From contig JAJFII010000031.1 in NCBI GenBank assembly GCA_021775095.1, positions 1 through 64,000 on the forward strand: 64,000 nucleotides of DNA, read 5' to 3'. Positions 8,148 to 17,277 of the stretch are shown here, one piece after another. The notes under the pieces were generated by a model. The model was not told the DNA's origin. It ran no database searches and worked only from the letters and a program-made list of their open reading frames with translations. Position 1 is the first letter of the stretch; the number at the start of each line of letters is the position of its first letter. Both the position numbers and the translations under genes were made by a program. The DNA comes from Rhodospirillales bacterium. Lineage in GTDB: Bacteria; Pseudomonadota; Alphaproteobacteria; Rhodospirillales; Casp-alpha2.

Positions 8148-8897
8148 ATGGGACAACTGAACGGAAAAACAGCGCTCGTAACGGGTGCTGCAAGTGGCCT
8201 TGGTTTGGCGATTGCGTCGCGATTTTCTACGGAAGGGGCCGATATCGTTTCAACGGACTTAATGGCTGATCCGCCGTCGCATGCGGTTGGACGATATCTT
8301 CCTATGGACGTGACCAACGAAAAGCAGGTTTCGCAAACCTTTCAGGAATGCGCTGATATATATGAAAGGTTGGATATTCTTGTCGCCAATGCCGGCGTGA
8401 GTGGAGGCGGAATCTGTCGCTCTGAAGATATTGATTTTGCCCAATGGGATAGGACTTTTGCAGTGAATACGCGCGGTGTTATGTGTTCAATAAAATATGC
8501 GATTCCCCTGATGAAAGAAGAAGGTGGAAGTATTGTCATCGTATCGTCAGCTGGTGCGGTTCGACCGCTTCCCCTGCAAACGGCTTATGGTGCCAGCAAA
8601 GCGGCATCGGCTGCCATTGCAAAATCGGTTTCTCGGGAGTTAGGGGACTATGGCATCCGGGTAAATGCCTTGTGTCCAGGGGCGGTCAATACGGCTCTTT
8701 TTAGGAAAAATGCCGCGGCACGGGCGAAGTTGTTAGGAATTACGGTTGCGGAAGATGAGGCCCGTTTGGCAAATTTGGCGTCATTGCGGCGACTAACAAC
8801 ACAAGATGAAGTGGCGGCTACGGCCTTGTATCTGGCCAGCGATCAGTCCTCGGCAATGACTGGAGAGCTTGTAAAAATTGATTGCGGCCGGGTTTAA
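8148..8897 (+). CDS. SDR-family NAD(P)-dependent oxidoreductase
   Basis: A 249-residue classical short-chain dehydrogenase. It has the cofactor motif TGAASGLG (13-20), the NAG motif (VANAG), the catalytic Ser (IVSSAG) and an intact YGASK. An acidic residue after strand 2 (STDLMAD) favours NAD. It is a cytoplasmic oxidoreductase for an alcohol/ketone pair in a small molecule. It is convergent with the related SDR at 9031-9789. Being next to cluster A suggests a shared pathway, but it is separated from the IclR-boxed operons and may be independently expressed. Confidence 0.85.
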   Translation: MGQLNGKTALVTGAASGLGLAIASRFSTEGADIVSTDLMADPPSHAVGRYLPMDVTNEKQVSQTFQECADIYERLDILVANAGVSGGGICRSEDIDFAQWDRTFAVNTRGVMCSIKYAIPLMKEEGGSIVIVSSAGAVRPLPLQTAYGASKAASAAIAKSVSRELGDYGIRVNALCPGAVNTALFRKNAAARAKLLGITVAEDEARLANLASLRRLTTQDEVAATALYLASDQSSAMTGELVKIDCGRV

Positions 8898-9030
8898 AGG
8901 GCGTTGACGGGACCCGGTGCGGGTGTTGTGGATCGTTCTTTCGATTGCAAATTCGCTTTTAATAGTTAAGAGCTGAAATGGCTTGCCCAGGCCATGGTTC
9001 AGGAACTGCACCTGCTCTTTGGTATAAGTC

Positions 9031-9789
9031 CTAAAGAATACCGGCGTCGATGGATAATAATGTACCGGTTACGCCACTTGATAAATCAGACGCATAGAAC
9101 AATGTGGCGTTGGCGACTTCCGTTGGCGTCACCATTCGGCCAAGTGCCGTTTCATCGGCCAGTGATTTTAGCGCTTTTTCTTCTGAGGTGGCACCGCAAT
9201 CGGCCCGCGCGCGAATGCGCTGCATAAACGCTTCTGTGGCCACCGGTCCGGGAGCAATGGCATTAACCCGCACCCCGTACCTGCCCAGTTCCTGGGCACT
9301 GGTGCGAACAATGCCAAGCGCCGCGTGTTTTGTCGACGTATAGAGCATTTGAAAGGGCGGCGAGCGGTAAGAACTGATCGAGGCGGTTACAATGATCGAT
9401 CCTCCGTTCTTTTTCAGTTCCGGCACGCTATGTTTTAGAGTCGCTGCTATGCCTTGGATATTTACGGCCAGTATCTGCGGCCAGAGCGCAAAATCCAGAT
9501 CTTCGATTTTGCTCCACGGCGGGACGATGCCTGCGTTAGCGACGACAATATCGAGCCTGCCGTGCTGTTTTATGGTCTCGCTGATGGAGGCTTTTAAAGA
9601 GGTTTCATTGGTGACATCCGTTTCAAGATATTCAAATGCATGGGGTAAGGGGGAGAGGTGGTGACTTGATACAAGGTCGGCAGCCGTACCCACCGCACCG
9701 TTTTCGGCAAATACATTAATAATTTCGCGCCCCAACCCATTTGAGCCGCCGGTGACATAGGCGACTTTGTCTGCCAGCAAATTTATCAT
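9031..9789 (-). CDS. SDR-family NAD(P)-dependent oxidoreductase
   Basis: A 252-residue classical SDR with TGGSNGLG cofactor motif, VANAG, catalytic Ser (TASISS) and YTSTK. It clearly resembles its convergent neighbour at 8148-8897 in layout, including the C-terminal SSGVTGTLLSIDAG, so they could be old duplicates. It is divergent from the 9937 operon, and the IclR-type box at 9881-9897 lies between them, so it may be under the same control. Substrate unknown. Confidence 0.85.
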   Translation of the reverse strand: MINLLADKVAYVTGGSNGLGREIINVFAENGAVGTAADLVSSHHLSPLPHAFEYLETDVTNETSLKASISETIKQHGRLDIVVANAGIVPPWSKIEDLDFALWPQILAVNIQGIAATLKHSVPELKKNGGSIIVTASISSYRSPPFQMLYTSTKHAALGIVRTSAQELGRYGVRVNAIAPGPVATEAFMQRIRARADCGATSEEKALKSLADETALGRMVTPTEVANATLFYASDLSSGVTGTLLSIDAGIL

Positions 9790-9880
9790 TCAAATCCTGT
9801 ATTTTTAAAATGATCACCAATGCGAAAGAGCATTGCGGAAACAAGGTTGACCTGAAAATATTACAAAATATTATGTACAC

Positions 9881-9897
9881 ATGTTCGCATAGCGAAC
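9881..9897. promoter_or_regulatory. putative IclR operator upstream of the oxidoreductase operon
   Basis: ATGTTCGCATAGCGAAC contains GTTCGC-ATA-GCGAAC, a 6-bp inverted repeat, about 40 bp before the start codon at 9937. Its GTTCGCATA half is the exact reverse complement of TATGCGAAC, found twice before the solute-binding protein operon at 14938. The IclR gene between these operons is the obvious binder. Assignment is inference from recurrence and symmetry. Confidence 0.6.
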
Positions 9898-9936
9898 GCA
9901 ATTAAAATATAAGAAGATTTCTGGAGTTTTATTTCC

Positions 9937-10881
9937 ATGAAACTGAGTTTGAAAAAGACTGTCGCGGTTATCGGGGCTGGCAGTATCGGAGTTGCCTTTA
10001 CATTGGTTTTCGCCCGCGCTGGCCATCACGTAAAGCTCTATGACCCCGATCCGAACAGCCGGGACGTTGCTAAACCCGCGCTCGCGGAGCGGGTTGACGG
10101 GTTAGCTCGTTATGATTTGATTTCTGAGACGATCGATCAGATCCTGTCGCGCGTGCAGATTTGCGATAACCTTGCCAGTGCCGTTGACGGGGCCGTTTAT
10201 ATTCAGGAATGCGCACCTGAAAATATCGACCTCAAGCGTCGTATATTTGCGGAACTAGAGTCCTGCGCATCGCCTGAAGCAATTCTGGCGAGCGCTTCGT
10301 CGGCAATTCCTGCGTCACAAATTGTGGACGGATTGCAAAGTAAAAACCGCTGCCTGGTAACCCATCCCGGTAATCCTCCGTTTTTAATAGCCGTGATCGA
10401 ACTTGTCCCTTCTCCAGAGACGTCAGACGAAGCGCTGGAGTTCGCAAAATCATTTCTATCGGATAGTGGTCTGGACCCGGTGCTGGTGAATAAGGAAATT
10501 GAAGGGTTCGTATTCAACCGGCTGCAAGGGGCGTTGCTGCGCGAGGCCTATTGTCTTGTCCGGGATGGAATTGCATCCGTCGATGATGTGGATAAAATTG
10601 TTCGTGACGGATTGGGCCTGCGCTGGTCTTTTATGGGACCTTTCGAAACAGCGGATTTAAATACCCAGGGCGGCATCGGAGCGCATGCGAAAAAATTGGG
10701 CCCCGCCTATGCGCGTATGGCGGCCGAGCGGGGGCAAAATGACCCCTGGTCGGATGATCTGGTCGCAACGGTAGAAGGCCAACGGCGAAGGCTTGTGCCT
10801 CTTGATCAATGGGCAGACAGAGTTGCCTGGCGGGATGATCAGCTGATGAAACTGGTCAGTCAGAGACGCCAGTCAAAATGA
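9937..10881 (+). CDS. 3-hydroxyacyl-CoA dehydrogenase-like oxidoreductase
   Basis: A 314-residue NAD-dependent dehydrogenase of the 3HCDH/L-gulonate 3-dehydrogenase (lambda-crystallin) group. Seen: GAGSIG dinucleotide motif (13-18), acidic LYDPD after strand 2, catalytic His143 in THPGNPP, and a helical C-terminal domain (NRLQGALLREAYCLV). The length fits single-substrate hydroxyacid or carnitine dehydrogenases rather than fatty-acid beta-oxidation enzymes. It overlaps the next gene by 4 bp (ATGA), so it is co-translated with the flavin dehydrogenase. It probably oxidises a beta-hydroxy acid produced in the cluster A pathway. Confidence 0.85.
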   Translation: MKLSLKKTVAVIGAGSIGVAFTLVFARAGHHVKLYDPDPNSRDVAKPALAERVDGLARYDLISETIDQILSRVQICDNLASAVDGAVYIQECAPENIDLKRRIFAELESCASPEAILASASSAIPASQIVDGLQSKNRCLVTHPGNPPFLIAVIELVPSPETSDEALEFAKSFLSDSGLDPVLVNKEIEGFVFNRLQGALLREAYCLVRDGIASVDDVDKIVRDGLGLRWSFMGPFETADLNTQGGIGAHAKKLGPAYARMAAERGQNDPWSDDLVATVEGQRRRLVPLDQWADRVAWRDDQLMKLVSQRRQSK

Positions 10882-12587
10882 GCCAAACAGAAAACATCGA
10901 CATCGAATTCGACGGCCGAAAAATATCCGCGCGACGGGGAGAAACGGTGGCTGCGGCCCTGGTAAATGCTGGTATCCTCCATCTGAGCACCACACCGAGC
11001 GGGGCGCAACGGGGCATTTATTGTGGCATGGGCGTTTGCCAGGAATGCCTGGTTGTTATTGATGGCAAGCCCAACCAGCGCGCCTGTATGGCTAAAATTG
11101 ATAAACCCGTGACCGTTCAAAGGATGTCGCTTGCCGGCACCGCGCCACGCAGCAACACTTCAGCCGCCCCCATAACCATTGATGACATCGAAGTGGTTGA
11201 GCCGGAGCTCTTGATCATTGGCGCCGGACCTGGGGGGCTGTCGGCCGCAGTGGCGGCGCGCAAACTGGGGGTGGAGGTAACGGTTCTCGATGAACGCCCG
11301 GTCGCCGGTGGGCAATTTTATAAACAGATCACGGTCGATAGCGCAAATGCATATCCAGCGGATAACCAGCATCTGGAAGGCGCACGGCTCATCGATCAGG
11401 CGGTGCGACTGGGTGTGCATATTGAACCGGATACGCTGATTTGGGGCGGTTTTCAGAGCGGTGATTATGTTGCCACAAATAGCAAAAAAACGGTTTGTTA
11501 TAAACCAAAAAGAACCCTGATCGCGACCGGGGCTTACGAGCGCGGCCATATTGTGCCCGGTTGGACATTACCCGGTGTCATGACGACGGGGGCGGCTCAG
11601 ACGCTTTGGCGCAGCGCCCGCAGGCTGCCGGCGCAAAAAGTGATTATCGCTGGCAATGGTCCTTTGAATTTACAACTGGCAACGGAGTTGACCGTGGGCG
11701 GCGCGGAGGTCGTTGTGTTGGCTGAAGCGGCCAGAACATTCAGGGCGGGTGCATTTGCCGATGCGCTGGCAATGATGCGAACGTCACCGGATCTTGTTTT
11801 AACGGCGGCCGATTACCTGCGCCAGGTAAAGAAAGCGGGAGTTTCAACCCGGAACAATGCGGTTTTGAGCAGGATTGAAGCGGTCAATGGCCAATTGCGG
11901 GCGCATTTCATAAATGCGACAACGCGCCGTGAAGACACATTCGAGGTTTTTGCAGCGGATGCCATTTGTCTGGGTTATGGGTTCGAGCCGTCAAATGAAC
12001 TGCTGCGCGCATTGGGGTGTGCGCACCATTACGACCCTCGGCGACAGGAATTGAAAACCACGCTTGATGAGGATGGCAAAACATCGATAGATGGCATTTA
12101 CGCGATTGGCGATTGCACCGGCCTGGGCGGCGCCAGAGCTGCACTGTCGGCCGGGGAAATAGTTGGTTATAGGGCGGCAACGTCGTTGGGGTATGGGTTG
12201 TCGACAGAAGATCAATTGGCCTTGTCGGCGGCGCGAAAAACCTTGGCGCGGCACAGAAACTTTCAGGATGCGCTTTGGCGTGTTTATGCATACCCAAGGA
12301 TAAATGCGGATTTAGCGGACGCAGATACGATTATTTGCCGCTGTGAAGAGGTCACTGTTGGGCGGGTTCTGACTGAAATCGAAAACGATTGCCTATCCAT
12401 AGGCGAAATCAAACGCCGTACTCGCCTTGCCATGGGGCGTTGTCAGGGGCGCTATTGCGGGCCCGTCCTCCAGCACATGATAGCGACATACAAAGGGGAA
12501 ATTCCAAACGCCTATTCAGGGTTTGCACCGCGTCCGCCGGTTAAACCCATTGCGATTGAAGATTTGATGCCGGGCGAAAAAGAATGA
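10878..12587 (+). CDS. fused 2Fe-2S/FAD oxidoreductase (HcnA-HcnB-like; opine or hydroxyproline dehydrogenase alpha+gamma type)
   Basis: A 569-residue fusion. Residues ~7-90 are a 2Fe-2S domain with Cys49, 54, 57 and 70 (YCGMGVCQEC...RAC). Residues ~110-450 form an FAD/NAD-binding oxidoreductase (IIGAGPGGLSAA, second Rossmann IIAGNGPLNLQLA, YAIGDCTGLGG). The C-terminus is a BFD-like domain with Cys487, 489, 522 and 527 (CRCEE...CQGRYC). In HcnABC, opine oxidases and D-hydroxyproline dehydrogenases the first two modules are often separate subunits. The next gene supplies the third, DAO-type, subunit with which it overlaps by 4 bp. The complex should pass electrons from amine oxidation to the respiratory chain. 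Confidence 0.88.
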   Translation: MSQTENIDIEFDGRKISARRGETVAAALVNAGILHLSTTPSGAQRGIYCGMGVCQECLVVIDGKPNQRACMAKIDKPVTVQRMSLAGTAPRSNTSAAPITIDDIEVVEPELLIIGAGPGGLSAAVAARKLGVEVTVLDERPVAGGQFYKQITVDSANAYPADNQHLEGARLIDQAVRLGVHIEPDTLIWGGFQSGDYVATNSKKTVCYKPKRTLIATGAYERGHIVPGWTLPGVMTTGAAQTLWRSARRLPAQKVIIAGNGPLNLQLATELTVGGAEVVVLAEAARTFRAGAFADALAMMRTSPDLVLTAADYLRQVKKAGVSTRNNAVLSRIEAVNGQLRAHFINATTRREDTFEVFAADAICLGYGFEPSNELLRALGCAHHYDPRRQELKTTLDEDGKTSIDGIYAIGDCTGLGGARAALSAGEIVGYRAATSLGYGLSTEDQLALSAARKTLARHRNFQDALWRVYAYPRINADLADADTIICRCEEVTVGRVLTEIENDCLSIGEIKRRTRLAMGRCQGRYCGPVLQHMIATYKGEIPNAYSGFAPRPPVKPIAIEDLMPGEKE

Positions 12588-13753
12588 GCGGCGGCAAGGG
12601 AATCGTGCCGATGGAGAAGGCCGAAATTGCAATCGTTGGCGGCGGCATCCTGGGGACCGTATTGGCCGGTTTTTTGGCGGAAGGCGGGGCACAGGTTTTG
12701 CTTCTCGATGACGGAAAGGGCGGCGGCTCTACGGTCAACGCGGGCAGCCTGCATGTGCAACTGCAAAGCCGCTTTATGCGTATGTATCCAGATCAAGTGC
12801 CCGCCATCGAGAGAAACCTGCACCTCTATCCAAAAGCCGTCAATTATTGGAAGGAGTTGGAAAAAAAACTGCGGGCCGATTTTGATCTCAAGATGACCGG
12901 CGGATTGATGATTGCCGAAAATCAAGATCAATTCGAGTTTTTGGCCGGCAAATGCGAGCGGGAGGCCGAACTGGGGCTGGACGTCAGAATGATTGAACGG
13001 CGCGAGTTGCAAGGGTTCGCGCCCTATTTGGGTGCAGCGGTATTTGGCGCAGAGCACTGTGCACAGGAAGGAAAGGTAAATCCGCTACTGGCCAATATGG
13101 CGATTAACAAATGGGCGGTTGCGGCGGGCGTAACCGTTATGTCTGAGACGCCGGTGCGCTCGATTGGGAAGTCTGCAAGCAAAACAGGGTTTGAGCTGGC
13201 GATTCCATCGGCAACGATCAAAGCGGACAGAGTGGTGCTTGCGGCAGGTGGTGGTAATAGGGAGTTGGCCGCCGGTTTGGGCCTTGCTTTGCCCGTCGTC
13301 AGTGAACCCCTGCACATGAATATCACCGAACCCGCGGTGCCGATAATCGGGCATTTGGTGCAGCACGCCGACCGCCCGATTACCTTGAAACAGTTTTCGT
13401 CGGGCCATGTGGTGATCGGCGGTGGCTGGCCGGCCCATTTGCGTCAAAGCGACAAGTATCCGACTGTCGAACTTGCAAGTATTATTGGCAATACAACCTT
13501 GGCCCAGCATATTGTGCCCGCTGTGGCACCGCTTCGAATTATTCGAACCTGGGCCGGTATTAACGCAACGACGGACGGTCGTCCGGTATTGGGTGAATTT
13601 TCGGCAATGCCCGGAATTTACGCCGCCGTGTCGGGGGATGCCGGATATACCTTGGGACCTTATAGTGCGAAAATTCTTGCGGATATAATATTGGGTCAAC
13701 CACCGTGCGAGGACCTGAGCGAATTTTCGCCAGATGTATACCATGCAGTTTAG
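12584..13753 (+). CDS. FAD-dependent oxidoreductase, DAO family (beta subunit of opine/hydroxyproline-type dehydrogenase)
   Basis: A 389-residue flavoprotein with an N-terminal IAIVGGGILGT motif (about 16-25), a STVNAGSLHVQ segment after the first Rossmann strands, and a C-terminal TDGRPVLGEF...YAAVSGDAGYTLGPY. All are typical of the D-amino-acid oxidase/HcnC/OoxB group. It starts within the stop of the fused partner (ATGA). It likely oxidises the C-N bond of a secondary amine or D-amino acid and hands electrons to the iron-sulfur partner. It overlaps the convergent iclR stop by 4 bp. Confidence 0.87.
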   Translation: MSGGKGIVPMEKAEIAIVGGGILGTVLAGFLAEGGAQVLLLDDGKGGGSTVNAGSLHVQLQSRFMRMYPDQVPAIERNLHLYPKAVNYWKELEKKLRADFDLKMTGGLMIAENQDQFEFLAGKCEREAELGLDVRMIERRELQGFAPYLGAAVFGAEHCAQEGKVNPLLANMAINKWAVAAGVTVMSETPVRSIGKSASKTGFELAIPSATIKADRVVLAAGGGNRELAAGLGLALPVVSEPLHMNITEPAVPIIGHLVQHADRPITLKQFSSGHVVIGGGWPAHLRQSDKYPTVELASIIGNTTLAQHIVPAVAPLRIIRTWAGINATTDGRPVLGEFSAMPGIYAAVSGDAGYTLGPYSAKILADIILGQPPCEDLSEFSPDVYHAV

Positions 13754-14517
13754 GCCAGCAGGCTTAATGTGATTTTTTGGGACGCGTCGAGTAATTCGCC
13801 CAGGAAACGGGTCTTCAGCTCTTCCGGCGTCGAACGCGATGCCAGACTGCACATGTTCAGTGCCGCAATCACTTCGCCCGATTGGGTGCGGATGGGGACC
13901 GATATGGAACGTAAGCCGATTTCAAGCTCCTGATCGACAATGGACCAGCCTTGACGATGGGTTTCTTCCAATAGGCTGCGCAATTCGACCTTCGATGTGA
14001 CTGTATGTTCCGTTAGTTTTTCAAGCGTCGCGGTGTCCAGATATTCCTGAATTTTTTCAGGCGACTGCGCGGCCAGAAGCACGCGGCCGGTTGAAATGCA
14101 GTGAGCTGGAACGCGACTTCCCACATGGATTCCGACGTCAATCACCCGCTTCGATGCGGCGCGGGCTATATATATAACGGCGTCTTTGTCGAGCACTGCA
14201 CAAAAACACGATTCGTTCATTTTGGTGGCCAGGCCATCCATAATGGGCTGAGTTGCATCGAGTAAATTCATCGACGAGAGAACTGAAAACCCCAATTCCA
14301 AAGTCTTGGCGCGTAGCCAAAAATATTTGCCGTCCGACTCGACATAACCTTCTTTTGTCAAAGTGAGCAGAAAGCGCCGTGCTGTCGCCCGCGTCATATC
14401 TGTCGCCTGGGAAACTTCGCTCAGCGTCATTTTAGGTTTTTGTCGACTGAATACGCGAATAACCTCCAGGCCCCTGGCCAGAGAATTGACGTAATCGCGA
14501 TCACTAACTTTGTTCAT
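13750..14517 (-). CDS. IclR-family transcriptional regulator
   Basis: A 255-residue regulator with an N-terminal winged helix (LARGLEVIRVFSRQKPKMTLSEV is split here: LEVIRVF, MTLSEVSQATDMTRATARRF, residues ~15-55) and a C-terminal effector-binding domain (SCFCAVLDKDAVIYIARA; GRVLLAAQ; GLRSISVPI). It resembles PcaR/PobR-type members. It lies between two catabolic operons that both carry the TATGCGAAC box and is divergent from the transporter operon. Local regulation of cluster A in response to the imported compound or a metabolite is very likely. Confidence 0.92.
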   Translation of the reverse strand: MNKVSDRDYVNSLARGLEVIRVFSRQKPKMTLSEVSQATDMTRATARRFLLTLTKEGYVESDGKYFWLRAKTLELGFSVLSSMNLLDATQPIMDGLATKMNESCFCAVLDKDAVIYIARAASKRVIDVGIHVGSRVPAHCISTGRVLLAAQSPEKIQEYLDTATLEKLTEHTVTSKVELRSLLEETHRQGWSIVDQELEIGLRSISVPIRTQSGEVIAALNMCSLASRSTPEELKTRFLGELLDASQKITLSLLA

Positions 14518-14937
14518 GATGCTTCCTGAGCAGCCTTTTTACGTTTGGTATTCCTGCATAGCTTTGATTTGTGCGGTTTTCAAGCAAACAGCCCTAGCAT
14601 AGGATTCGTAAACGCCTGTACTGGCGAACCCTACACGCCAAAAAGCGATAATTTGGTGATGTATATATACATCCAATCAGTCGATATGCGAACATATATT
14701 CCGTAAGTTTATCTTAGCGGTAGAAGTTGGATTTTGATTTTTACCGCGAAAATTAAAATAACATCATTAAAACAATGTATTAACAATAAATATTGTCCAC
14801 ATCCGCAAAAGACAAATAAGTGATTGGAAAATTTTTCCTTGCAATAAATTTACAGCCTGACAAATATATGCGAACAAAAGTTCGCAAAATAGCGATCCAC
14901 CTTTTTGATATCAATTGATAATGGGGAGTATCAGAAG
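14518..14937. promoter_or_regulatory. AT-rich divergent control region, iclR / ABC operon
   Basis: This 420-bp non-coding region holds a perfect 16-bp palindrome GATGTATATATACATC (14658-14673), a TATGCGAACAT box (14686-14696) and a second box with dyad symmetry TGCGAAC-AAAA-GTTCGCA (14869-14886). The last is about 50 bp before the start codon at 14938. The rest is unusually AT-rich for this window and should contain both promoters. Confidence 0.6.
14869..14886. promoter_or_regulatory. putative IclR operator upstream of the ABC operon
   Basis: TGCGAACAAAAGTTCGCA is a perfect 7-bp inverted repeat with a 4-bp spacer. It shares TATGCGAAC with 14686-14694 and, inverted, with 9883-9891. Position just upstream of the operon fits either activation or repression. 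Confidence 0.6.
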
Positions 14938-16302
14938 ATGACTAAGAAAATAAACGAAAAGAAATGCGGGTCCGCATTTGGGCCAATTTCACGTCGCAGT
15001 GTGCTTAAAGGAACGGGTGCCGTCGGCTTGACAGCGGCGGCGTCTTCGCTACCGTTCAGCGCGGCATTGGCCGAGGAGGTGACGCTGCGTTGGTGGTCGC
15101 CCCAGGCGTCGCCTGCACAAGTGGCGGCGTATAAATATCAGATCGATACCTTCGAAAAGGCCCATCCCGGTGTTAAGGTCAAATTTGAAAAGACCTCAGA
15201 TGAGGGATATGCACCACAGCTCGCGGCGGCCTTTGCCAGCGGTAAAGTGCCAAATATGGTTACCCATTTACCCTCCTTCGCCTGTTCCAACTATTGGCGT
15301 AATGGTCTGTTGGAGCCGATGAATGATGTGATTAATGCTGTCGGTGCCGACAAATATTATGACGGTGCCAACGACATCTACGAAATTGATAAAGGCCAGT
15401 ATTCGGCAACCGGTATCGGCAATGGCGCGGCGAATATGATGTGGCTGCGCAAGGACCTGATGGAAAAAGCCGGCATTGAAAAAGCGCCGGTAACCTGGGA
15501 CGAATTGCGTAGTGCCTGTCAGAAAATGCAAGGCGGCGGCGTTTACGGTGCACCACTTCCCTACGCCAAGAATTCAATGACCACACTGACGATTATCGGA
15601 TTTATTCATCTGGCGGGCGGACATGTCTTTAATCAGAATCTGGATGTGGATCTGGTTACCGATGAAGCGGTTAATGCTTTGGAATTTTACCGTTCCATGC
15701 GTGAATTATGTCCTCCGGGAGCGACAAATTACAGCTGGGGTCAGAGCCTGACGGCATTTGTTAGCGGCGGTACGGCAACCGGTATTTACACAGGGCGCGT
15801 ATTGATCAATGTGAACAAACAGAATCCAAAGATTGCCGACCATGTGACCTGCGAGACCTACCCGCGTATTTCGGCTGACGTCAGCCCGTGGACGTTCAAC
15901 GCATTCCCCAGCGTCTTTATTCCCAAGGCAGCACAGAATATGGCTGAAACCAAGAAGCTGGCGGCCTGGTTGTTTAATGCCGACGGATATATCAAGCAAA
16001 TGCATGGGGCCCCGGGTCACCTGCTGCCGGTGCTCAAGACGATTGCAGAAGATCCACGCTATCAGGATAACGATATCATCAGGAAGTACCCGACGGAAGT
16101 TGAAAAGATGTCCAGGAACGCGGCGGCCGGCAAAAATCTTGGATGGGAAACCACAAAACATAAAGCCAATGATAAGGCAGGTGCCGTGGTTAATTCCGGG
16201 GTATTGGCGGAGCTGGTTCAACGGGTTGTGTTAAATGATGAGAAGCCAAGAGAGGTCCTCAAAGATACAGCAATGAAGATTGAGGCAATCATGAAAGGTT
16301 AA
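14938..16302 (+). CDS. Tat-exported ABC solute-binding protein (CUT1-like)
   Basis: A 454-residue extracellular binding protein. I take the ATG at 14938 (GGGGAG upstream) rather than a TTG at 14905. Residues 18-45 form a twin-arginine signal (SRRSVLKG, hydrophobic core, SAALA cleavage). The mature part has family-1 binding-protein hallmarks (VTLRWWSPQA; PNMVTHLPSF; MWLRKDLMEKAGIEKAPVTW). Tat export suggests folding before export. It heads the cluster A operon and delivers substrate to the two permeases. Sugars are the usual ligands, but neighbours hint at an amine-containing compound. Confidence 0.9.
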   Translation: MTKKINEKKCGSAFGPISRRSVLKGTGAVGLTAAASSLPFSAALAEEVTLRWWSPQASPAQVAAYKYQIDTFEKAHPGVKVKFEKTSDEGYAPQLAAAFASGKVPNMVTHLPSFACSNYWRNGLLEPMNDVINAVGADKYYDGANDIYEIDKGQYSATGIGNGAANMMWLRKDLMEKAGIEKAPVTWDELRSACQKMQGGGVYGAPLPYAKNSMTTLTIIGFIHLAGGHVFNQNLDVDLVTDEAVNALEFYRSMRELCPPGATNYSWGQSLTAFVSGGTATGIYTGRVLINVNKQNPKIADHVTCETYPRISADVSPWTFNAFPSVFIPKAAQNMAETKKLAAWLFNADGYIKQMHGAPGHLLPVLKTIAEDPRYQDNDIIRKYPTEVEKMSRNAAAGKNLGWETTKHKANDKAGAVVNSGVLAELVQRVVLNDEKPREVLKDTAMKIEAIMKG

Positions 16303-16338
16303 CCGCCTTTTGCCTGAAGCCTGATTTTCTGCTTAGCG

Positions 16339-16374
16339 ACTGGCCGGCATTGTATCTCCCCGGTGCTGGCCAGT
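16339..16374 (+). terminator. hairpin between solute-binding gene and the rest of the ABC operon
   Basis: ACTGGCCGGCA (16339-16349) pairs with TGCTGGCCAGT (16364-16374), with one mismatch and a 14-nt loop, in the 118-bp gap after the binding-protein gene. A hairpin here commonly lets binding protein mRNA outlast or exceed that of the permeases. No strong T-run follows, so partial termination or 3' stabilisation is most likely. Confidence 0.5.
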
Positions 16375-16420
16375 TGTTGCAACTTTTCATTGATCGAGAG
16401 TTTTGGAGTACCTGTTGGAA

Positions 16421-17257
16421 ATGGATATTATTGATTTTCGTTTGCGGCCTCCTCTCCGTGGATTTCTCGAGAGCCGTATTTATTCTGCGCCAGACAACAG
16501 AGATCGTTATACCCGTAGTCTCGGTTTCGAGCCCGCGCCCTCTGCGGTCGAACAATCGGTCGATTTGCTTTTTGAAGAAATGGACGCCGCCGGTATCACG
16601 CAGGGAGTCGTCGTTGGCCGCAACACGGCGACGCTTGGTATTATCGAAAATGAAGATGTCGCGGCAATTGCCGACCAGTATCCGGATCGTTTTATTCCCG
16701 TAGGATCTGTTGATCCAACGAACCGTAAAACCGCCGTGGCAGGGATCGATGCGGCGGTTGCCTTGGGATGCAAAGCAATTAATCTGGAACCCGGCGTTTG
16801 CGTGCCGCCCCTGTATACGGATGACCGACGTCTTTACCCCATTTACGCACATATGGAAGACCGCAAAATTCCCCTGATCATCATGTGTGGCGGCGGAGCA
16901 GGGCCGGATATAACCTATACGGCACCGGAGCATATTGATCGGATGCTTGCTGATTTCCCGGAGCTTCCGGTCGTCGCCTCCCATGGCGGATGGCCGTGGG
17001 TTCAGGAAATTGTTTCCGTCGCTTTCCGACGGCAAAATCTCTACCTGTGTCCGGACATGTATCTGCCGGGCTTGCCGGGCCATGATGATTATATCCAGGC
17101 CGCCAACGGATTCCTGTCGGAACGTTTTTTGTTTGGCACTGCCTATCCGTTCTGTCCGCACGGGGCCTATACAAATTGGTTCCGTTCGTTGCCGATCAAT
17201 GACAAAGCCATGGAAAATATTCTGTCCAAGAACGCCAAACATGTGCTTGGTTTGTAG
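16421..17257 (+). CDS. amidohydrolase-like TIM-barrel protein lacking HxH metal ligands
   Basis: A 278-residue protein of the ACMSD/COG2159 amidohydrolase_2 type. ATG at 16421 is preferred over a TTG at 16403. The usual IDxHxH start is IDFRLRPP here, with Arg7 and Arg9 in place of the metal histidines. The C-terminal FGSDYP motif is FGTAYPF, with Ala241 for the Asp. One barrel His (His188, VVASHGGWPW) remains. Metal-dependent hydrolysis therefore looks unlikely by the family mechanism. It sits between the binding protein and permease genes of the cluster A operon, so it is probably part of the pathway. It could be metal-independent or a non-catalytic homologue. Confidence 0.8.
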   Translation: MDIIDFRLRPPLRGFLESRIYSAPDNRDRYTRSLGFEPAPSAVEQSVDLLFEEMDAAGITQGVVVGRNTATLGIIENEDVAAIADQYPDRFIPVGSVDPTNRKTAVAGIDAAVALGCKAINLEPGVCVPPLYTDDRRLYPIYAHMEDRKIPLIIMCGGGAGPDITYTAPEHIDRMLADFPELPVVASHGGWPWVQEIVSVAFRRQNLYLCPDMYLPGLPGHDDYIQAANGFLSERFLFGTAYPFCPHGAYTNWFRSLPINDKAMENILSKNAKHVLGL

Positions 17258-17277
17258 AGCAACTGCGGGGAGCTGAC

